This document shows positions 23,222 through 31,692 of a stretch of DNA of 41,332 nucleotides, one piece after another; the first letter of the stretch is position 1; every line of letters begins with the position of its first letter. The notes beneath the pieces were generated by a model. It made no database searches, was not told the DNA's origin, and saw only the letters and a program-made list of their open reading frames with translations. Source of the stretch: CAYVQU01 sp964453155 (GTDB lineage Bacteria; Chloroflexota; Anaerolineae; Anaerolineales; UBA11858). Location: assembly GCA_964453155.1 (NCBI GenBank), contig CAYVQU010000024.1, positions 1 to 41,332 of the forward strand, given 5' to 3'. The translations under genes were made by a program, and so were the position numbers.

Positions 23222-25315
23222 ATGGCCACCGAATTTTTTGATATCCTGCTAACGCCTCCGAATCTGGCACGGGTGATTGCTTCACCGAGTGGCGATACGA
23301 CCAGGGCGCGGGTTCTGCAGCTCAATATCCCGGATTTTTTGACTCGTTACCAGCAAGTGATCGCCCACCCCACCCTAGAGAAAAACGATCTCCTGGAATT
23401 GGGGGAGGAATTGTTCGACGCGGTCTTTACGGGTCCGATTGCGCGCTTGTTCTATCGCAGTTTAGGCGCCCTGCAAGCCGGTGAAACCAGATTGCATCTC
23501 CGCTTGCGAATTGAAGCTGATCCCGCTGATCCCCGCACAACGGTTCAATTACACCAACTGCCATGGGAACTGCTGTACAACGCAGATGAAGGCGGATTTT
23601 TAGCCACCCAAAAGCAATTCTCAATCTCACGCTATTTACCGATCCCCAATCCGATCAAACCCCTGCGGATCGGACTCCCGCTGCGGATTTTGGTCTTGGT
23701 TAGCGCGCCGACAGATTTGGCCAAACTCGATTTTGAGCGCGAACAGAAGATCATTAAGAGTGCTTTGATGAGTCTGGCCGCGACCAATGGGGTTGAACTG
23801 GTTTTTGAAACCAACGCCACTCGTGAAAATTTGCTGACGCGGTTGCAGCAAGAAACCTTCCATGTCCTCCACTTTGTGGGGCATGGGGGCTGGCATAATC
23901 ATCAGGGGGTAATGGCCCTCCAAAATTCTGCCGGAGAAGCCGATTTGGTTCCTGGAGAAACCTTTGCTGAAATTTTGGCGGCGTGTCCAACCCTGCGATT
24001 GGTCACGTTAAACGCCTGTCAGACCGCGGTAGCGGCCGATGGGTCCGGGTTTGGCGGAGTGGCAGAGCAACTGATCCACCATGGCATCCCGGCCGTCATT
24101 GCAATGCGGGAAGCCGTCCAGGATAAAGTTGCCATTTCGTTTGTCAAGCACTTATTTGGTAATCTCGCGGGGGGCAATCCTAGTGATTATGCCCTGACTC
24201 TCACCCGTCAGCAATTACACCTGGACCACAGCGAAGCGCCCGGCGCGTTTGGGATCCCGGTGTTGTATCTCCATGCGCCGGATGGCAATCTGTTCACCGT
24301 GGTCCGGTCGCGCAAGAAACGCCTGGTACGGGTGGCTCAACAGATTGCCCGGCTCAACGGGACCAGCGAGGCCCTCACCGAATGGAAGGATTTGCACGAT
24401 GTCTTGCAAATGCTCAGTAAGTCGATCGATTCGGTCTATCAGATGGCCCTCAACCCGCAAAGTGTGTCTTTTATCCCTTGGGTTTGGTCGGCGTTTCAGC
24501 AAGATTTAGACAGCCGTTTGATCCCTTTCGCTGCTGAACGAGTGCGGTTCATTGGCCGGCGATATACCGTCACAACAGAGGGACCCAGCGGGGAAGAGTG
24601 GGCGGTGCGGACGATCCAGCTGGCCAAAGATTTAGAGGCTGCCATCGACGGGCAGGTGGGGAAGAAAATTCGCGAAGATGCCGGTGAATTGCGCACCCTG
24701 TTGTTTCGGCATATGACCATCTGCAATCGGCAAATGATCAAATTGTTGGAACAGACCAATCAACTGTATGCCGATGCCCGCGATTTGCTTGAATCTGTTC
24801 ATCAGGAAGAGCAAAATCTCAACCGCCCGACCCTGAATTGGGAAGTCATTGATGGGGATTTGCGCGAGCTAGAACGCCACAATCGCCGGATTTCGGAGTG
24901 GCTGCACTTTCACGATATTTTCGACAGCCTGCATATTGAGGCGGTTAAATTCTATTCCCAGGCCCTCCAGGAAAATTCACTGACCCCCATCGCCCCGGCC
25001 TGGAATATTCTACGGGATACCCTTATCTCCGGTTTGCTTGATCAAGCCAAACGGATCACGCACATTGGCACCGCTTATGTCAAATTCCCCAATGGCAGCC
25101 AGAAGGGTGATCCCTGGATCATTGATATTAAACGCAAAAGTGACCAAATTACAAATTTAATGACCTCTAACGACGTGAAGCAAACTCAAGAGGCCATTTC
25201 TAACCTCCGCAAAAGCATCGAACGCCAGTATTTACAAATCGATAAGAGTATCAAATCTGAAATGAGTGATTTTACCCTGCGCAGTGTTGCGCTCCAGGCG
25301 AGAGTGACCCCATGA
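23222..25315 (+). CDS. CHAT-domain (caspase-like) cysteine protease
   Basis: A 697-residue cytoplasmic protein. The N-terminal ~150 residues form a beta-rich lead-in with LPWELLY (113-119), typical of CHAT proteins. The protease core (~150-355) has the catalytic His in HFVGHGG (H221) and catalytic Cys in LNACQT (C266), plus YLH before the end of the domain. Residues ~360-697 are almost entirely helical with no recognised domain and many charged residues, and could be a regulatory or partner-binding region. There is no TPR, WD40 or STAND part, so activation must come from elsewhere. It overlaps the next gene by four bases (ATGA at 25312-25315). CHAT proteases serve in bacterial conflict and regulated proteolysis; the target here is unknown. 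Confidence 0.88.
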   Translation: MATEFFDILLTPPNLARVIASPSGDTTRARVLQLNIPDFLTRYQQVIAHPTLEKNDLLELGEELFDAVFTGPIARLFYRSLGALQAGETRLHLRLRIEADPADPRTTVQLHQLPWELLYNADEGGFLATQKQFSISRYLPIPNPIKPLRIGLPLRILVLVSAPTDLAKLDFEREQKIIKSALMSLAATNGVELVFETNATRENLLTRLQQETFHVLHFVGHGGWHNHQGVMALQNSAGEADLVPGETFAEILAACPTLRLVTLNACQTAVAADGSGFGGVAEQLIHHGIPAVIAMREAVQDKVAISFVKHLFGNLAGGNPSDYALTLTRQQLHLDHSEAPGAFGIPVLYLHAPDGNLFTVVRSRKKRLVRVAQQIARLNGTSEALTEWKDLHDVLQMLSKSIDSVYQMALNPQSVSFIPWVWSAFQQDLDSRLIPFAAERVRFIGRRYTVTTEGPSGEEWAVRTIQLAKDLEAAIDGQVGKKIREDAGELRTLLFRHMTICNRQMIKLLEQTNQLYADARDLLESVHQEEQNLNRPTLNWEVIDGDLRELERHNRRISEWLHFHDIFDSLHIEAVKFYSQALQENSLTPIAPAWNILRDTLISGLLDQAKRITHIGTAYVKFPNGSQKGDPWIIDIKRKSDQITNLMTSNDVKQTQEAISNLRKSIERQYLQIDKSIKSEMSDFTLRSVALQARVTP

Positions 25316-27228
25316 CCCAGAAAACAATCGACCAAATCAAAAGCCAGCATGACGAATTGACCCAAAAAACTTCTGAAGGCAAAGTTACTAAGGCCCTGCT
25401 GAAAGAAGTACGGGCCTTTATTCGCGATATCCAGGATACCAGTGCGGTCACCCCCCCGGGGAATAAACGCGACTTGCTACGATCGCTGGCCGATGCCTGG
25501 GGTAACTTTGTTTTTCGGGAGACTGGGGTCTTCCCGCAAACTGAGTTAAAACCCTATGAGGGGCCGACCACTCATTTCATTACGCTCCCGCCGTGGTTAG
25601 CCAATCTCTCTCGCCCGGTCCAGATCGCCTTTGCCGCGGGGGTCATTATCCTGGGAATGGTAATGGCCTCGGTAGTGAGTGCTTATCTCAGTACCCGCAA
25701 TGCCCAACAAGACCAATTTGCCGAAGAAACGAAAATCGCGTTCGCAATTGGTGAAACCGAGGTCGCAGCCACCCAAACGGCCACCGTCTTTGTCACCGAA
25801 ACACCGACTCAAACCCCCTCGCTGACCCCCACCCCCACCTTCACGCCGACCAGTACCCCCACGATCACCCCCTCACCCACCGATACCCCTGAACCGACAG
25901 CCACGGCCACGGTCATCATCCCCACCGAGGTGCCCGTGATTAAGGCTCAAATTGTCAACCTGGTCGATGGCGATTTCGTCAATCCAGAGATGAATGTTCA
26001 AGGAGTTTTTGAAAATTTACAACCGGGTTGGTCGATCCATGTATTGTTGGAGCCGCTGTCGCAGGTGGGAGTTTTCTATCCAGTGGCGGAGTTTTGGCAG
26101 GTTGCCGAAGATGAACCCGGCAATGAATGGAGCTTGCCGGTGAACTTCCAGATTGGTGGTGATTTGGCGGAAGCCGAACGGCTAAATGTCAGTTTGGTCG
26201 CAGCCCAAGATGATCAAGCCCGCAGCATCCTGACCCGAGCTGTTGGTACTGGGATTTCTGAATTCCCTTCTGGTGTGATTCCCTTCCCCGGTATTACGAC
26301 CATCACTCGTCGGGCCTTTGCCCGCATCAACGAAGTCCGGCTTGTGTTTACGACTTTCTTGGCTGAGACCAATACCTTCGAAATTATGGCCGCCCGCCCA
26401 GATGGCAGCGATCTGCAGCAAATTCCCAATCCCGCCGGGATGGTGAGCTTGCAGCCCGATGTTTCACCTTCGGGTGAGAAAATTGTTTTTGTCGGTCAGG
26501 AGCGAACGAAAGAAGATGAGCGTTTATACCTGTTGGGGCTGATGGCCAGCAATGGTGAAAATCGCGAAATTATTCTCCGGCAAACGGGGGCTATCGAACG
26601 CCCGACCTGGTCACCGGATGGCCGCTTTATTGCTTACAGCGCGGTGATCCCCTCGGTGACTCAAACCGAAATTCAAGCCGAGTCAAATTTCATTCTCTTT
26701 TTATACGATGTTGAAAACCAACTTCACTATAAACTGACCTCTGGTGACCCCGCTGATCGTTACCCGGCCTGGCTGCCGGATGGCAAACGCGTGGCTTTTA
26801 GCGCCCGGACCGCGGCGACGAATACGGATGGGATTTTGACCGTTGAAATTGAGACCGGGGCCATCCAGGTCTTGGTCGATCAGGGCAAGCTGAATGAAAC
26901 CCAGCCTGCAATTTCCCCCAATGGGGAGTGGGTGGCTTATGCCGCCTCGCCAGCGCCTGAAGAAAACGCCGATATTTATCTCACCCATATCAGCTCTGGC
27001 GAAACCATCCGCCTGACCGGCGTTGAAGGTGATGACGGCCTGGATTGGTTCCCGGCCTGGGATCCTATGAGCAAGACCATTTACTTCCAGTCCTTCCGCA
27101 CCGGGGGAACTAATCCCACCATCTGGGCAGTGGATGTTGATGGTGAAAATTTGCGTCAAATTACTGTTGGTCAATCTGATACCTTCCCATACTTGGGGTT
27201 ATTGAACGCATTTTGGCCGATTGAATAG
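25312..27228 (+). CDS. Membrane-anchored TolB-type beta-propeller, CHAT partner
   Basis: A 638-residue protein with a single membrane helix (~103-125). The cytoplasmic N-terminus (1-100) is helical (KSQHDELTQKTSEGKVTKAL, KRDLLRSLADAWGNFVF) and could be a small protein-interaction domain. Outside comes a Thr/Pro stalk (~155-205, TPSLTPTPTFTPTSTPT), an Ig-like or sandwich domain (~205-325, IVNLVDGDFVNPEMNVQG) and a propeller (~335-638) of PD40/TolB repeats: AARPDGSDLQQI, SPSGEKIVFVG, SPDGRFIAYSA, LPDGKRVAFSA, SPNGEWVAYAA, VDVDGENLRQIT. Start overlaps the CHAT stop (ATGA), so the two are co-translated. The external propeller may sense something and signal through the helix to the protease; this is inference. 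Confidence 0.85.
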   Translation: MTQKTIDQIKSQHDELTQKTSEGKVTKALLKEVRAFIRDIQDTSAVTPPGNKRDLLRSLADAWGNFVFRETGVFPQTELKPYEGPTTHFITLPPWLANLSRPVQIAFAAGVIILGMVMASVVSAYLSTRNAQQDQFAEETKIAFAIGETEVAATQTATVFVTETPTQTPSLTPTPTFTPTSTPTITPSPTDTPEPTATATVIIPTEVPVIKAQIVNLVDGDFVNPEMNVQGVFENLQPGWSIHVLLEPLSQVGVFYPVAEFWQVAEDEPGNEWSLPVNFQIGGDLAEAERLNVSLVAAQDDQARSILTRAVGTGISEFPSGVIPFPGITTITRRAFARINEVRLVFTTFLAETNTFEIMAARPDGSDLQQIPNPAGMVSLQPDVSPSGEKIVFVGQERTKEDERLYLLGLMASNGENREIILRQTGAIERPTWSPDGRFIAYSAVIPSVTQTEIQAESNFILFLYDVENQLHYKLTSGDPADRYPAWLPDGKRVAFSARTAATNTDGILTVEIETGAIQVLVDQGKLNETQPAISPNGEWVAYAASPAPEENADIYLTHISSGETIRLTGVEGDDGLDWFPAWDPMSKTIYFQSFRTGGTNPTIWAVDVDGENLRQITVGQSDTFPYLGLLNAFWPIE

Positions 27229-27287
27229 ATTAGTTAGAGCTGCGGTTCTGATCGGAGCTGCAGCTCATAGTTTTCAGGGAGGTTTCC

Positions 27288-28736
27288 ATGTCTGAACTCA
27301 TTTTGGGACCAATTGTGGGAGGGCTATCTCATAATCAGGCTTATATTTGGGGGCGCGCGGGCAGTGAAGGCGTTTTGTATGCCTGGCTTGGTCAGCAGCC
27401 AGACTTGAGCGATGCAAAGATATGGGGGCAATCCGAACCGCTTCATCCCGATGATGCCTATGCCGGGGTGGCCCCCATTGAAGGGCTTCAGGCCGATACC
27501 CATTACTATTACGCCCTGACACTTTGTCCTGAACCTCCTGCCGAGGGGTGGCAGGATATCGCTGGTTTTACAACATTCCCTGAGCCGGGAAAACCACGTT
27601 CGTTTTCTTTTGTGTTTGGGTCTTGTTTTTGTCCGGAAAATGATGATGGCGGGGCAATTTTCAATCAAATACTCAAGTTGCAGGCCAAAAATGCCGCTGA
27701 TCCAGCCCAGGCGCTGCGGTTTATGCTGATGTTGGGGGACCAAATCTATGCCGATGTCCATCATCATAATGGCTTGAAATGTCAGGGCGCCCATACCTGG
27801 GAAGATTACTGTCAGGTTTATGAATACAACTGGACTCGCCCGTCCTTGAAGAAATTGTTGCCTCGAATTCCACTTTTTATGACCCTGGATGACCACGAAG
27901 TCGATGATGATTGGACCTGGACCAGTAAGAGTCGGGTGTGGGCCCGCGTGCCATTTTGGGATGTGATCAAGCGTTTATGGCATCTTTGCAACTGGCGAGA
28001 GTTTATTTTGACCAAATCTCGAGTCCAGGCCGCTTTGCGGGCGTATTGGGGGCATCAGGGCATGCACGCCCGGACATATGTAAATGTGCCCAGAGTTGAA
28101 AAACGATATTATCCGATGTATCCTAACGACCCAGGATCATTAGCCTATATTTTCGATTATGGGGCCGCGGCCTTTTTTGTTATGGATACGCGTACTCGCC
28201 GAATTCGACGCTGGTATGCGCCCAATATCATGTTGGGGGAGGAGCAATGGACCGCGTTGGAAGAATGGTTGTTGGAGGTTAAAGATACTCATCCGGTCAA
28301 GTTTATTGCCACTTCGGGGGCCTTGTTGTTTCAAATGTGGATGGATATTCCGCGCGACCGGTGGACGGGTTTTCCTCGGGAACGCCGCCGTTTATTAAAA
28401 TTCTTGGCGGAAAACGAAATTGAAGGTGTCCATTTCCTGACGGGTGATTTACATTCGGCGCACGCAGTCAGTGCAGACCTAAATACCCCCAGTGGTCGAA
28501 AAATCCCGATTTGGGAGTTTTGTTCATCTCCTTTTGAACAAGAGACCAATTGGTTGGCCAAGTTTAAGCGTGCCTATGTCCGAATCCGGACGCCCTGGCT
28601 CTCAAACCAGAAAAAATGGTTTGTGTGTGACGACCATAATTTTGGGGTGATCCGGGTGGATTTTGAAACTGATGAACAGCCTAAGGTTCGCTTTGAGGTT
28701 CACCGCCAACCACTGGCTCTAGATGCGAGTAAATGA
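27288..28736 (+). CDS. PhoD-like phosphatase (alkaline phosphatase D family)
   Basis: A 482-residue phosphatase-like protein. The N-terminal fibronectin-like lead (YIWGRA, YYYALTL) is followed by the PhoD metallophosphatase core: FGSCFCPE, MLGDQIYAD, MTLDDHEVDDDW, and near the end HFLTGDLHSAH. The DHE and GDQ motifs carry the metal ligands. No signal peptide or Tat motif is seen, so it may be cytoplasmic, unlike classical secreted PhoD. GGGAGG before the ATG fixes the start. It follows the CHAT/propeller pair by 60 bases but has its own ribosome-binding site; whether it belongs to that operon is unclear. Confidence 0.87.
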   Translation: MSELILGPIVGGLSHNQAYIWGRAGSEGVLYAWLGQQPDLSDAKIWGQSEPLHPDDAYAGVAPIEGLQADTHYYYALTLCPEPPAEGWQDIAGFTTFPEPGKPRSFSFVFGSCFCPENDDGGAIFNQILKLQAKNAADPAQALRFMLMLGDQIYADVHHHNGLKCQGAHTWEDYCQVYEYNWTRPSLKKLLPRIPLFMTLDDHEVDDDWTWTSKSRVWARVPFWDVIKRLWHLCNWREFILTKSRVQAALRAYWGHQGMHARTYVNVPRVEKRYYPMYPNDPGSLAYIFDYGAAAFFVMDTRTRRIRRWYAPNIMLGEEQWTALEEWLLEVKDTHPVKFIATSGALLFQMWMDIPRDRWTGFPRERRRLLKFLAENEIEGVHFLTGDLHSAHAVSADLNTPSGRKIPIWEFCSSPFEQETNWLAKFKRAYVRIRTPWLSNQKKWFVCDDHNFGVIRVDFETDEQPKVRFEVHRQPLALDASK

Positions 28737-28849
28737 AATTCAGGAGAAAATTATCTCCTCTGGCAGAACCGGCGTAACTTCCTGAGCGTAGGGTTTAGCT
28801 TGAGTTCTAGGTTGAACGATTTGGATCGTTAGAAATATTGATTATCCAG

Positions 28850-29674
28850 TTAATTGATGAGCTTCCCGGCTTGCCAAATTAGTTTTTTGGTTTCAAATTT
28901 TTCCCCTATCAATCGATAAATTAATGTTGAAAAATTGGTTGTATCACCGGTGCTGAAATAGTGGTGATCCCCAGCTTGCGAGGCTGAATTTCGCAGATTA
29001 TGTTCGTCGAGTAATCTTTCAACCTGCCGCGCGATCGCCGGAGCAGGATCAATGACCTCAACGTTTGGCCCCACAATTTCTTTGATCACCGGAATCACGA
29101 ATGGATAATGGGTGCAGCCCATCACCACCCGATCGATTCCTTGAGTCAGCATGGGATTTAATGCTGTTTCCAGAATGGTGCGTGTTTTCGGGGTAGCTAA
29201 TTCGCCGCGCTCTATTTGCTCTACTAATCCTGGACAAGTATCTTGCAGCACCCGGACGCCATTGGCGAAGCGCTCAATAACCGAGGCATACAATTGCCCC
29301 TGAAATGTGGCTGGAGTTGCCAGCACGCCGACCACCCCGCTCAGAGTGCGTTCTGCAGCCGGTTTAACCGCTGGTTCCATCCCCACAAACGGAATCTGGG
29401 GAAATGTCGCCCGGAGGTGGTACAGGGCCGCCGCAGAGGCCGTATTGCAGGCCACCACAATCATTTTTACATCCTGAGCAATCAGAAAATGGGTGATCGC
29501 CTCTGAAAATGCCCGCACTTGCTCAATCGGCCGCGGTCCGTATGGCACATGGGCCTGATCGGCGACAAAAATAATCTGTTCGGGTGGTAATTGCTGGCGG
29601 ATGGCACGCAATACCGATAGCCCCCCCACCCCCGAATCAAACACCCCAATTGGGCGCGAATTAGAATCACACAT
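28850..29674 (-). CDS. murI: Glutamate racemase
   Basis: A 274-residue cytoplasmic enzyme that makes D-glutamate for peptidoglycan. The two catalytic cysteines are present: Cys76 in VVACNTASA and Cys187 in GCTHYPFV, with VFDSGVGGLSV at the N-terminus and PYGPRP near 44-49. Length is typical. The gene lies 18 bases after the C26 amidotransferase gene and shares its strand, so the two are likely co-transcribed. D-Glu production fits a cell wall with peptidoglycan, consistent with the LysM and CAP proteins in this window. Confidence 0.94.
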   Translation of the reverse strand: MCDSNSRPIGVFDSGVGGLSVLRAIRQQLPPEQIIFVADQAHVPYGPRPIEQVRAFSEAITHFLIAQDVKMIVVACNTASAAALYHLRATFPQIPFVGMEPAVKPAAERTLSGVVGVLATPATFQGQLYASVIERFANGVRVLQDTCPGLVEQIERGELATPKTRTILETALNPMLTQGIDRVVMGCTHYPFVIPVIKEIVGPNVEVIDPAPAIARQVERLLDEHNLRNSASQAGDHHYFSTGDTTNFSTLIYRLIGEKFETKKLIWQAGKLIN

Positions 29675-29692
29675 GTCGCTTCACACCGCACC

Positions 29693-30409
29693 TTACCGAG
29701 TTGCCGCAACCACCAACGATCGAAACAAAGCCTGCATCGACGCCAGTTCCGTAATACATTCTGGGTGCCATTGAACCGCGATCCCATAGGGATGGTCGGG
29801 TAATTCGACCGCTTCGATCACACCATCGGCAGCATGGGCAGTCTCAACCAGTCCCGGGGCTAAAGCGAAAATTCCCTGATGATGCATACTGTTGACCATG
29901 GGGTTGGGGTCCCCTAAAATTTTTGCCAGAGCCGAATCAGACTGCACAGTTACATCGTGAGCCAGGAAACCGCGGGAATTCCCCTCGATATAGGGATGGT
30001 GAACCGCGTTAGGCACCTGGTCGGGAATATGAGTGTACAACGTCCCCCCCAGGGCCACATTGAGGGTTTGGATACCGCGGCAAATCCCCAAAAATGGCAC
30101 CCCGTTTTGAACGGCGTCCCGGGTGACCTTGATCTCGACCCGATCCCGGTCTGGGTCTACGCCATCGACTTTAGGATGCGATTCCATCCCGAATCTTTCT
30201 GGTGCGATATCCCCTCCGCCAGATAGGACGAGACCATCTAAGCGGGCCAACATGCCTTCCAGTTGCTCCTCTGGTAAGCCCAAGGGGATCATTACCGGAA
30301 TCCCCCCCGCTTGTGATACGGCCTGGATGTAAGCTTCATTAAGCGAGATAATGGGATAGCCGAATTTGTTTGTGTGTCGATAAGATGTAATTCCAATGAG
30401 AGGGGCCAT
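29693..30409 (-). CDS. Gamma-glutamyl-GABA hydrolase family amidotransferase (peptidase C26)
   Basis: A 238-residue class I glutamine amidotransferase-like hydrolase. The catalytic triad is visible: Cys110 in GICRGIQ, and His215 with Glu217 in QWHPE. The oxyanion strand LVLSGGGDI (60-68) is typical. Family members cleave gamma-glutamyl amides such as gamma-Glu-GABA (PuuD), but substrates vary and none is indicated here. GGAGG five bases before the ATG fixes the start. It precedes murI by 18 bases on the same strand, so both may act in glutamate metabolism. Confidence 0.88.
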   Translation of the reverse strand: MAPLIGITSYRHTNKFGYPIISLNEAYIQAVSQAGGIPVMIPLGLPEEQLEGMLARLDGLVLSGGGDIAPERFGMESHPKVDGVDPDRDRVEIKVTRDAVQNGVPFLGICRGIQTLNVALGGTLYTHIPDQVPNAVHHPYIEGNSRGFLAHDVTVQSDSALAKILGDPNPMVNSMHHQGIFALAPGLVETAHAADGVIEAVELPDHPYGIAVQWHPECITELASMQALFRSLVVAATR

Positions 30410-30434
30410 ATTGCCTCCAAGAAGTCTTCAGCCC

Positions 30435-30512
30435 ATCAGCATCCTGAGTAGCCAGAGTGAAACGGCAGGCGTATCGCTTGTGCTGAGCTTTGTCGAAGTG
30501 AAGGGTGCTGAT
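30435..30512. repeat. REP-like imperfect palindrome
   Basis: ATCAGCATCCT (30435-30445) pairs with AGGGTGCTGAT (30502-30512), one mismatch, around an interior that contains GTGCTGAGCTTTGTCGAAG. That interior string is a common REP core in many environmental bacteria. It lies between C26 and rplS. Confidence 0.55.
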
Positions 30513-30530
30513 CTATTCCATGCCCAACAA

Positions 30531-30560
30531 CAAAAGGGCGCAGCCTTTGCAGCTGCACCC
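30531..30560 (-). terminator. Terminator of rplS
   Basis: On the minus strand GGGTGCAGC pairs with GCTGCGCCC (30552-30560 and 30536-30544) and is followed by TTTTG. It lies 37 bases after the rplS stop codon. Confidence 0.65.
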
Positions 30561-30596
30561 TGATTCTAACCGATCTGGAAATCAGTAAGAAGGTCT

Positions 30597-30944
30597 TTAG
30601 TTGAATTTTTGTTTCAGGCGGGCGCGTTTACCAGTACGTTCACGCAAGAAATACAACTTGGAGCGGCGAACGTGCGAGTGGCGGTGAACAGTAACTTTTT
30701 CGATCCGGGGTGAGCGGGTCATGAAAGTTCGTTCGACACCGATCCCGTTGCTGGCGATGCGGCGCACGGTGAAGTTGGAGGCATTGCCGCGTTTGCGCTG
30801 GGCGATGACGGTGCCTTTGAATTCTTGGACGCGTTCGTTGGTACCTTCTTTGATCCGCAAAAAGACGCTGACATTGTCGCCAGTTCGCAGTTCGGGAACA
30901 TTGGGATTTGCGGGAGCTTCAACAGATTTGAGTAATTCGTTCAT
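30597..30944 (-). CDS. rplS: 50S ribosomal protein L19
   Basis: A 115-residue protein of the large subunit at the 30S-50S interface. RTGDNVSVFLRIKEG, QEFKGTVIAQRKRG, GIGVERTF and SPRIEKVTVHRHSHVRRSKLYFLR (in pieces) are the L19 signature stretches, and the length is normal. The usual neighbours trmD and rpsP are missing. A TGGTATAAT promoter gives a ~51-base leader containing a GCCGCC-TTG-GGCGGC hairpin, a possible site of autoregulation. A terminator follows, so it is monocistronic. Confidence 0.96.
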   Translation of the reverse strand: MNELLKSVEAPANPNVPELRTGDNVSVFLRIKEGTNERVQEFKGTVIAQRKRGNASNFTVRRIASNGIGVERTFMTRSPRIEKVTVHRHSHVRRSKLYFLRERTGKRARLKQKFN

Positions 30945-30978
30945 TTTTCACAACCTTACATTTGATATTCAACACAAA

Positions 30979-30993
30979 GCCGCCCAAGGCGGC
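30979..30993 (-). promoter_or_regulatory. rplS leader hairpin
   Basis: A six-base GC-only stem (GCCGCC / GGCGGC) with a three-base loop begins within a few bases of the predicted mRNA start. Ribosomal protein genes often carry leader structures for feedback by the protein, but this one is short and resembles no named leader I can identify. Confidence 0.35.
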
Positions 30994-31001
30994 GGTCGAA
31001 G

Positions 31002-31007
31002 ATTATA
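31002..31007 (-). promoter_or_regulatory. Extended -10 of rplS
   Basis: TGGTATAAT on the minus strand (consensus -10 plus TGn), with the start expected near 30995. Confidence 0.6.
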
Positions 31008-31037
31008 CCATGTGGATTTTGATTTGAGAAGCGAAAT

Positions 31038-31589
31038 TCAAGGTCGATTCTGGGGCGATAATAGTTTAAAAATGGGCTCTGCCAAAAAAAATGCTGCCAT
31101 ACTTTTTGCATCCTGGATTTGACCTGTTTGAGCCATCTCGAGAACTTGATTTACTGGATATTTTTCGACGGCCAAAAATTCATCTTCATCTTGGGGTAAT
31201 GCGGATGATGATAGATCGGTTGCCAAGTATAGGTACATATATTCAGTTGAATAACCGGGGGCCAAGAAAAATTCACCAATTTTTTCAAGTTTACCGGCGG
31301 CCATCCCAATCTCCTCCTGGATTTCACGCTGGGCACAGGCCAGGGGGTCTTCATTTGGCTCCAGAGTTCCTGCGGGGAGTTCTAAGATTTCAATCCCGGC
31401 GGGATGCCGGTACTGTCGCACAAACCAGATATTATCGTCAGCGTCAATTGGTAGAATCGTGACAGCCCCAACATGTTCGACGATATCTAGTTTTGAAGTT
31501 TTCCCATTGGGGAGCTCAACCTCATCGCGCCGGACATCGAAAGCCCGGCCCTGATACATTTTTTCGGAGAGTAACGTTTTAAATCTCAT
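31038..31589 (-). CDS. Nudix hydrolase (ADP-ribose pyrophosphatase type)
   Basis: A 183-residue Nudix hydrolase. The Nudix box runs ~74-96: GTLEPNEDPLACAQREIQEE then IG, meeting G-x5-E-x7-REVxEExG. VRQYRHPAGIEILELPAG before it is the pattern of ADP-ribose/ADP-sugar pyrophosphatases. It hydrolyses nucleoside diphosphate derivatives to clear them; the exact substrate is not readable. It lies upstream of rplS on the same strand but the rplS promoter sits between them. Confidence 0.9.
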   Translation of the reverse strand: MRFKTLLSEKMYQGRAFDVRRDEVELPNGKTSKLDIVEHVGAVTILPIDADDNIWFVRQYRHPAGIEILELPAGTLEPNEDPLACAQREIQEEIGMAAGKLEKIGEFFLAPGYSTEYMYLYLATDLSSSALPQDEDEFLAVEKYPVNQVLEMAQTGQIQDAKSMAAFFLAEPIFKLLSPQNRP

Positions 31590-31599
31590 GATTTTTTAA

Positions 31600-31630
31600 G
31601 ACCTTCCAGGTTTCAAAAACCTGGAAGGTC
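31600..31630. repeat. Perfect CCTTCCAGGTTT palindrome
   Basis: GACCTTCCAGGTTT (31600-31613), a 3-base loop, exact complement (31617-31630). It lies between the Nudix and LysM lipoprotein genes. I recall CCTTCCAGGTTT palindromes as dispersed repeats in Anaerolineae-type genomes. Confidence 0.65.
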
Positions 31631-31638
31631 TACATCCT

Positions 31639-31670
31639 TAAAAAAAGGAGTAGCCTATACGGCTACTCCT
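31639..31670 (-). terminator. Terminator of LysM lipoprotein gene
   Basis: On the minus strand AGGAGTAGCC pairs with GGCTACTCCT (31661-31670 and 31646-31655) and is followed by a run of seven T. It lies 23 bases after the stop codon. Confidence 0.85.
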
Positions 31671-31692
31671 GGAATTTTGCCAAAATTTCAAT

